From an uncultured Centipeda sp. (lineage in GTDB: Bacteria; Bacillota; Negativicutes; Selenomonadales; Selenomonadaceae): a stretch of DNA of 11,937 bases. The position numbers and the translations under genes were made by a program. The notes below the pieces were generated by a model that saw only the letters and a list, made by a program, of their open reading frames with translations, ran no database searches and was not told the origin of the DNA. Below are positions 8,068 through 11,937 of the stretch, in pieces (position 1 is the first letter of the stretch; each line of letters opens with the position of its first letter). The stretch covers positions 1 through 11,937 of the forward strand of contig CAJPQT010000034.1 in the NCBI GenBank assembly GCA_905372865.1, read 5' to 3'.

Positions 8068-8541
8068 ATGAATCTTGAAGGGAAAATTGTCTTTATCGCC
8101 GGTGCAATCACCGGCGTTACGGACTATAAAGAGCAATTCACGAGCGCAGAGAAGAATTTGCAGAAGCAAGGTGCTACAGTTATCAATCCGGCTGTGCTTC
8201 CCTCCGGGCTGAAATGGGCGGATGATCTTCGTATTACAAAAGAAATGCTGCAATGTGCAGACGTTGTTTATGTGCTGCCTTGCTGGGCGAACAGCAAAGG
8301 CGTACTAGAGGAGCTAGAAGTTGCTCGAAAACTGGATAAAGAAATCATCTACGCCCCGACGGATGAGGTGGACTATGCTCCGCTTCCGTGGGAGCCTTAT
8401 GTCATGTCCCCGTTCCGTGCAATTCATAAGCTCGACGATATAAAGCAGCAGTTTGAAGCGTGGGATGATGTGGCTGCGCTGGATATGGCGTGCAGGGCGA
8501 TACAGTATTGCTGGAACAATCAACCGAAGCAACGGATTTAG
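8068..8541 (+). CDS. DUF4406 / nucleoside 2-deoxyribosyltransferase-like protein
   Basis: This encodes 157 residues. The ATG at 8068 follows GGAAGGTGAG. The first half has the hallmarks of the DUF4406 branch of the nucleoside deoxyribosyltransferase-like Rossmann fold: FIAGAITG (9-16), an AE-containing helix, ATVINPA (36-42), then ADVVYVLPCWANSKGVLEELEVA (64-86) with the nucleotide-pocket-like SKG and a downstream Glu as possible nucleophile. Enzymes of this fold cleave or transfer the glycosidic bond of (deoxy)nucleosides; the activity of the DUF4406 group is not something I can state. The last third (about 100-157) is poorly conserved in style and helical. Such genes are common on phages and plasmids. 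Its stop codon (TAG, 8539-8541) overlaps the next gene's ribosome-binding site, so the two are probably co-translated. Confidence 0.8.
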   Translation: MNLEGKIVFIAGAITGVTDYKEQFTSAEKNLQKQGATVINPAVLPSGLKWADDLRITKEMLQCADVVYVLPCWANSKGVLEELEVARKLDKEIIYAPTDEVDYAPLPWEPYVMSPFRAIHKLDDIKQQFEAWDDVAALDMACRAIQYCWNNQPKQRI

Positions 8542-8551
8542 GAGGTCAGCG

Positions 8552-9715
8552 ATGGAACAATCACAAGCCCCCGAAGAACATATTCGTCAATATCCCAAAA
8601 GCATACTTGCTCGCGGCTATGGGATGGTCGGAAAATACGTCATGCAGGATCGAGAGCTGCATGTGATCGCAAAGGCGATTTACTCCTATGTGTGCACGTT
8701 TGGGAACGGCGCATTTCCCGGCAGGGATAAAATCTGCTACGACTTGCAGATCAACAAGAACACCTATGCGAAATATATGAAGCAGCTCGTGGACTATGGA
8801 TATATTACGGTGATCCAATCACGCAGCGGCAATCAGAAATTTTTCCGGAACACATACGAGATCAATCTTGATCCACAGCGTGTTTTGGAATTGCGGGCAG
8901 AAAAAGTTGAGCTGCCGGAAGAAAGTGCTCCGGACAGATCGATTGAAGAAACCGTGTCCCATGAGATAGGACACGGCGAAAAGACCGCAGAATCCACGCG
9001 TCCTATTTCATGGGACACCGTGAAAGCGGACACTAATAATACAAGTGTTAATACTACCAATGGTGTTGTTGTTCTTAATCATTATGATAATAAAACAACA
9101 ACATCAACATCAACAACAACAAGCAACTCAAGCAAAGCTGAAGAAGATGGTGTTTCTATTCACTCTAGGGAAGAAGAACCTTCAGAGAGAGACGCGACAC
9201 GTCAGAAAGTCCTAGATGTGATCAGAGAGGAAATGGGGGCTGCTCCGGAAGAATCCATAGTGTCCTTTCCAGGAAGACAAAATTCTTCTGCAAAGCTTTT
9301 CGATGGCGAGCACAGTGTGGCAGAGGACGAAGTAATCACCGTTCTGGGCGAATTTGGCATTGCAGAGAATACCGCACGGGGTTTTTTCCGGGAATACGGC
9401 TACATGACCATTTGGGACAAGTGCCGTTACCTGCGGCGGCTCGTGGTCGAAGGCAAGGTGAAGAATCCGGGCGGGTGGCTGCGTCGTGCGCTTGAACAGG
9501 ACTATGTGGACGGGAAAGGTGTTGCGGAAGAACTCGCCGCAAAAGAAAAGCGACGACGACAAGAAGCGATTGCCGCGCAAAAGGCGCGGATTGAGGCTAT
9601 GATCGCGACAGAGAAAGAGGCTTATGAGCCTGTTACTGTTCCAGGATGCGAGGGCTTACACGGAACAGACCTTGTTCAAGCGTGGAAGCAGCGTGTCAAA
9701 GGGACTGGGACGTAA
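8552..9715 (+). CDS. Helix-turn-helix protein, probable plasmid replication initiator
   Basis: This encodes 387 residues. I chose the ATG at 8552 because TAGGAGG sits 6 bp ahead; an upstream in-frame ATG at 8453 lies inside the previous gene. Residues 11-107 form a winged helix domain of the HTH_36/RepA_N-like type (QYPKSILARGYGMVGKYVM, AKAIYSYVCTFGN, FPGRDKICYDLQINKNTYAKYMKQLVDYGYI, then a wing). The middle (about 125-215) is low complexity, including NNTSVN and a TTTSTSTTTSNSS run. The C-terminal domain (about 217-318) has VLGEFGIAENTARGFFREYG and YLRRLVVEGKVKNPGGWLRRAL, a pattern seen in Firmicute plasmid replication proteins. It ends with a basic coiled helix (KEKRRRQEAIAAQKARIEAM). Position after partition genes on a plasmid-like element supports replication initiation. 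A helicase-loader-like or regulatory role is the alternative. Confidence 0.7.
   Translation: MEQSQAPEEHIRQYPKSILARGYGMVGKYVMQDRELHVIAKAIYSYVCTFGNGAFPGRDKICYDLQINKNTYAKYMKQLVDYGYITVIQSRSGNQKFFRNTYEINLDPQRVLELRAEKVELPEESAPDRSIEETVSHEIGHGEKTAESTRPISWDTVKADTNNTSVNTTNGVVVLNHYDNKTTTSTSTTTSNSSKAEEDGVSIHSREEEPSERDATRQKVLDVIREEMGAAPEESIVSFPGRQNSSAKLFDGEHSVAEDEVITVLGEFGIAENTARGFFREYGYMTIWDKCRYLRRLVVEGKVKNPGGWLRRALEQDYVDGKGVAEELAAKEKRRRQEAIAAQKARIEAMIATEKEAYEPVTVPGCEGLHGTDLVQAWKQRVKGTGT
8952..9120. other. Candidate replication origin inside the initiator gene
   Basis: Several repeats cluster here. CCGTGTCC (8952-8959) and GGACACGG (8969-8976) form an inverted repeat. GTGTCCCATGAGATAGGA (8955-8972) is repeated in inverse at 9001-9018 with one mismatch. 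GGACAC occurs again at 9028-9033. Then comes an AT-rich stretch with TGTTGTTGTT (9064-9073) opposed to AACAACAACA (9094-9103) around a palindromic ATCATTATGAT (9078-9088), followed by AAC/ATC triplet repeats. In RepA_N-type plasmids the origin is known to lie in the middle of the initiator gene, in the region coding for the linker, which matches this placement. Function is inferred. Confidence 0.45.
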
Positions 9716-9730
9716 AGAGGAGGGATGTTG

Positions 9731-10027
9731 ATGCGTTTGGAGCTAATCGAAGATGGCAGAAGTGTATTTTCCGCTGAGAGCTGTGCGGCGCATGAGAACG
9801 GTTACGTCTGGTATAACAACGGTGCTGTGTTCTCCATGCGTGCCGATGCAGATGCTGTGCGGGCAGAACTGGTTACGACAGGAGGAATGGAGATGTTAAA
9901 GGACAAGGACGCACAGGCGCAGGACGTTATCGAGAAATACGGTATTGTGCCCGAGGAAGATGTTTTGCTTCCGGAAGAGGAGAGCGAACTGCAAGCTAAG
10001 GATGACGAGGAGGCGACGGAAAAATGA
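9731..10027 (+). CDS. Small acidic protein of unknown function, coupled to ardC
   Basis: This encodes 98 residues starting at ATG 9731 with GAGGAGGG (9717-9724) about 6 bp upstream. A second ATG at 9725 abuts that ribosome-binding site directly and is less likely; it would add two residues. The first half looks like a small beta-rich fold (MRLELIEDGRSVFSAESC, YVWYNNGAVFSM), the second is helical and highly acidic (PEEDVLLPEEESELQAKDDEEATEK). I do not recognise a family. Its stop overlaps the ArdC start (ATGA), so the two proteins are probably made together. An acidic partner or DNA-mimic role alongside an anti-restriction protein is conceivable but unproven. Confidence 0.75.
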   Translation: MRLELIEDGRSVFSAESCAAHENGYVWYNNGAVFSMRADADAVRAELVTTGGMEMLKDKDAQAQDVIEKYGIVPEEDVLLPEEESELQAKDDEEATEK

Positions 10028-11169
10028 GCATGGATAAGATCATGGAGGATCGCAAGGAGGTCGTCGAAAAGATTGCTGCCGACATCGAGGCCGGAAAGCC
10101 GCTGTTTTGGGAATCCGGTCTTACCGTGAGTGGACGCCCGCATAACATCATGCGGCGCAATGGTCGTCCTAGCTACTATCGAGGCGGCAACAATCTTCGT
10201 CTTTCCTTTGTTGCGATACAGCGCGGCTATACCGATCCCCGCTGGGGTACATTCAAGCAGGTGCAGGAGATGGGCGGACGGATCAAGAAGGGCGAGAAAG
10301 GCACTCATATCGAGTATTACCAGTTTGAACGTGAGGTTTGGGAGAAGAACCCCAAAACGGGGAAAAAAGAACCTGTGTATGAGGTCGATGCTGACGGTCG
10401 TATGGCCGTCAAAAAGGAACGACTGCCGCAGCCGATCATCAAGTCCTATGTGGTATTCAATGCAGAGCAAATGGAGGGGATTCCCCCATTGCAGAAAGCT
10501 GCGAGAGAACCAGAGGTGTTGAATGAGAAGATGGAGCACATGATCGCAAATAGCGAAGCGAAAATTCATTTCGATCAGGTCGGACAAAACTTTTACCGAC
10601 CTTCGACGGACGAGATTCATGTGACGCCAAAAGAGGGCTTCAAAACCACGGACGCTTTCTATGCGACGGTGGCACATGAGATTGCACACAGTACAGGGCA
10701 TGAATCCCGTCTGGATCGCTCTACTTTGACAGCGGGGGGAGCATTCGGCAGCAAGTCTTACGCGCGGGAAGAATTGCGTGCAGAACTTGCGTCGCTGTTC
10801 ATTCATCAGGAATACGGGATAAATTTCAATGAGGATCACCGGAACAATCACGCGGCATACCTCAAATCATGGGCATCTGTGCTGCGTGACGATCCGAATG
10901 AACTCTTCCGTGCGGCGCGTGACGCAGAACGCGCTGCGGACTATATGAAAGAGCACATGATTGAAAAGGAACGCGAGATCAGCAAGGATCGCGGTGCGTC
11001 GATCGTCGCGGAATGGAAAGAGCGGCACTTTGCACCGAAGAAGACGCCTGAGAAAGAGCCTGAACCGGCAAAGACGCCGATCGAGAAGAAAGCAACCATT
11101 CCCCGCAAGCGCAAGGTTTCACTTACGCCTAAAAAAGAGCAGGGAAAAGCACGCAGCATGGGACGATAA
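10024..11169 (+). CDS. ardC: ArdC-type anti-restriction protein: ssDNA-binding domain plus zincin-like peptidase domain
   Basis: This 381-residue protein has the ArdC layout. The N-terminal domain (about 1-150) resembles the single-stranded-DNA-binding region of ArdC and TraC primases: GKPLFWESGL, NIMRRNGRPSYYRGGNNLRL, RGYTDPRWGTFKQVQEMGG, IKKGEKGTHIEYY. The C-terminal domain (about 165-310) is a zincin-like metallopeptidase (MPTase-PolyVal type) with HEIAH (218-222) followed by STGHESRLDR, and a downstream YAREELRAELAS that could give the third metal ligand. The tail (340-381) is Lys/Pro-rich and basic. ArdC proteins enter or act in the recipient cell and protect incoming plasmid DNA from restriction. 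Its presence suggests conjugative or mobilisable transfer, although no relaxase is visible here. The start overlaps the previous stop. Confidence 0.88.
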   Translation: MSMDKIMEDRKEVVEKIAADIEAGKPLFWESGLTVSGRPHNIMRRNGRPSYYRGGNNLRLSFVAIQRGYTDPRWGTFKQVQEMGGRIKKGEKGTHIEYYQFEREVWEKNPKTGKKEPVYEVDADGRMAVKKERLPQPIIKSYVVFNAEQMEGIPPLQKAAREPEVLNEKMEHMIANSEAKIHFDQVGQNFYRPSTDEIHVTPKEGFKTTDAFYATVAHEIAHSTGHESRLDRSTLTAGGAFGSKSYAREELRAELASLFIHQEYGINFNEDHRNNHAAYLKSWASVLRDDPNELFRAARDAERAADYMKEHMIEKEREISKDRGASIVAEWKERHFAPKKTPEKEPEPAKTPIEKKATIPRKRKVSLTPKKEQGKARSMGR

Positions 11170-11185
11170 TAAGTGCCCTCCCGTG

Positions 11186-11224
11186 CACAACAAAAGGTGT
11201 CCGTTGTGGACACCTTTTGTTGTG
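11186..11224. terminator. Strong inverted repeat between convergent genes, probable bidirectional terminator
   Basis: A 17-bp perfect stem (11186-11202 with 11208-11224) encloses loop GTTGT. The arms run CACAACAAAAGGTGTCC and GGACACCTTTTGTTGTG, a GC-rich top with A-rich and T-rich feet, as in bidirectional terminators. It sits between the converging ardC and toxin genes. Its core GGTGTCC, 5 bases, GGACACC is identical to the inverted repeat in early parB, so it may also be a protein-binding site. Confidence 0.7.
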
Positions 11225-11236
11225 TGTAGAAGATTA

Positions 11237-11836
11237 TCAACGACCACGCTGCTGATCCTTACCCGTATTCTTTTTTCGCATCACGGGACGCCGTTTTTTA
11301 GGCTGTTGAACCTGCTCCTCATTTGACTGCGTATTTTCCTGTGCACGATCCTTTGCGAGCTGGGACAATAACTCTGACTTTATCTTTTCTACATCAGGAA
11401 ATATCACTTTTTTACTGCGGAACGTATACGTTTCTAAAACGCGTGCAGCTTTTTCATGCAGCTCATTTTTTAATCCTTCTGGAAGCTGTATTGGTTTTCC
11501 GTTTGAAGTATATTCATGATCGATATATTTGTCTGTGACGGGGCACATATTTTGTAGAAGAAAGGCTGTTTCGTTTCCTAAAACTTTTCCCATGACGATT
11601 GTATCACATTTGCCATAACGATCTATCTTAGACGCCATTACCTTGTTGAACTTAGCAATCTTTGACGAGATTGGGATCATCCATAGAATATCCTGATCCT
11701 TTTTATCGCGCATACAGAAAAAACATGGACGCTCGTGCAATCCCGTTTCTGTGCGTTCATGATTTTTCATGAGGCGCGGATCAGGAAAATCGGTAAAATA
11801 TTGCCCTTTCAAAAAATAGAAACTGTCAGTTTTCAT
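11237..11836 (-). CDS. Type III toxin-antitoxin RNase toxin, CptN/ToxN-like
   Basis: This encodes 199 residues on the minus strand. The ATG follows AGGGGCGAG (complement of 11840-11848). The sequence carries the pattern I associate with the CptIN branch of the ToxN superfamily: FYFLKGQYFTDFPDP (6-20), RPCFFCMRD (36-44), LWMIPISSKIAKF (51-63), GKCDTIVMGKVLGNETAFLLQNMCPVTDKYI (75-105) and a terminal FPDVEKIKSELL segment (146-157). These toxins are endoribonucleases that cut both mRNA and their own antitoxin RNA precursor, and some abort phage infection. After about residue 160 comes an extra Gln/Lys/Arg-rich basic tail that I would not expect in the family core. Upstream are a hairpin terminator and a pseudoknot-forming RNA unit, the arrangement known for type III systems. 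Family assignment is from memory of motifs, not from a search. Confidence 0.7.
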   Translation of the reverse strand: MKTDSFYFLKGQYFTDFPDPRLMKNHERTETGLHERPCFFCMRDKKDQDILWMIPISSKIAKFNKVMASKIDRYGKCDTIVMGKVLGNETAFLLQNMCPVTDKYIDHEYTSNGKPIQLPEGLKNELHEKAARVLETYTFRSKKVIFPDVEKIKSELLSQLAKDRAQENTQSNEEQVQQPKKRRPVMRKKNTGKDQQRGR

Positions 11837-11850
11837 AACTCGCCCCTATG

Positions 11851-11882
11851 AAAGAAGCCCCCGCCTGAAAGACGAGAGCTTC
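11851..11882 (-). terminator. Hairpin terminator between antitoxin RNA and toxin gene
   Basis: On the minus strand GAAGCTCTCG (11882-11873) pairs with CGGGGGCTTC (11863-11854), 10 bp including two G-U pairs, with loop TCTTTCAGG, followed by TTT. It lies 15 bp before the toxin start. In type III toxin-antitoxin loci a leaky terminator at exactly this place sets the excess of antitoxin RNA over toxin mRNA. Confidence 0.65.
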
Positions 11883-11937
11883 ACATTTGAACCCAGACCC
11901 ACTTGATGAGTCGCGCTGTCTGGCGGCGACTAACATT
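11883..11937 (-). ncRNA. Partial type III antitoxin RNA with an H-type pseudoknot repeat, CptI/ToxI-like
   Basis: Read on the minus strand, AGTCGC (11931-11926) pairs with GCGACT (11914-11909). The loop it encloses contains CCAGAC (11923-11918), which pairs with GTCTGG (11898-11893) further on. Connectors are 2, 3 and 10 nt. This is a textbook H-type pseudoknot, the fold of known type III antitoxin RNAs. AATGT begins the visible segment (11937-11933) and recurs 50 nt later (11887-11883), suggesting a repeat unit of about 50 nt with a partial last copy running into the terminator. Further repeats and the promoter would be beyond the right edge. Confidence 0.6.

Noticed and set aside
8453..8551. 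Upstream ATG giving a 420-codon initiator protein
   Set aside because: It lies inside the DUF4406 gene without a ribosome-binding site; ATG 8552 has TAGGAGG at good spacing.
9802..10851. 349-codon minus-strand frame opposite the acidic gene and ardC
   Set aside because: The plus strand carries HEIAH and the ArdC N-terminal motifs with coupled starts; the minus frame is a compositional shadow.

Overview
The window looks like part of a plasmid, or another self-maintaining element, from a Negativicutes bacterium (Selenomonas/Veillonella-like: a Firmicute lineage with an outer membrane). I infer this from a giant repetitive GGY.../GNTVNLG-type surface adhesin, together with a ParA/ParB partition pair, a helix-turn-helix replication-initiator-like gene, an ArdC-type anti-restriction gene and a type III toxin-antitoxin locus. 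The taxon is an inference from style and composition; no rRNA or other marker is present.

Layout. Positions 1 to about 5160 (minus strand) hold one uninterrupted reading frame of more than 1,700 codons for a modular surface protein that runs off the left edge. Its 5' end is missing: no start codon, signal peptide or promoter is visible, and the recognisable sequence stops at about 5155-5160. There, what looks like an ISL3-family insertion-sequence end begins. It is followed by a 163-codon plus-strand gene (5238-5729) that joins an ISL3-type zinc ribbon to an XRE repressor domain in place of the transposase catalytic domain. The part of the adhesin nearest the junction (about 4080-5155) is visibly more AT-rich than the rest and carries a 230-bp near-identical direct repeat.

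Positions 5730-5926 are an intergenic leader packed with inverted repeats: a minus-oriented terminator, a 10-bp stem with a nested hairpin, and a competing hairpin that covers the parA ribosome-binding site. A tight plus-strand gene train follows: parA and parB (overlapping start/stop), a three-helix membrane protein, a DUF4406 nucleoside-deoxyribosyltransferase-like protein, a replication-initiator-like protein, a small acidic protein, and ArdC (overlapping start/stop). The AT-rich low-complexity middle of the initiator gene, bordered by inverted repeats, is a candidate origin. Two inverted repeats with the same core (GGTGTCC, 5 bases, GGACACC) lie in early parB and after ardC; they are candidate ParB sites, and the second also resembles a bidirectional terminator.

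The right end (minus strand) carries a CptN/ToxN-like type III toxin gene. Upstream of it are a hairpin terminator and, at the window edge, a roughly 50-nt RNA unit that folds into an H-type pseudoknot. This is the arrangement expected for antitoxin RNA repeats, terminator and RNase toxin. Together the genes would give partition (ParAB), replication (Rep), protection on entry to a new host (ArdC) and post-segregational killing or phage defence (type III toxin-antitoxin), with a captured or silenced adhesin fragment as cargo.
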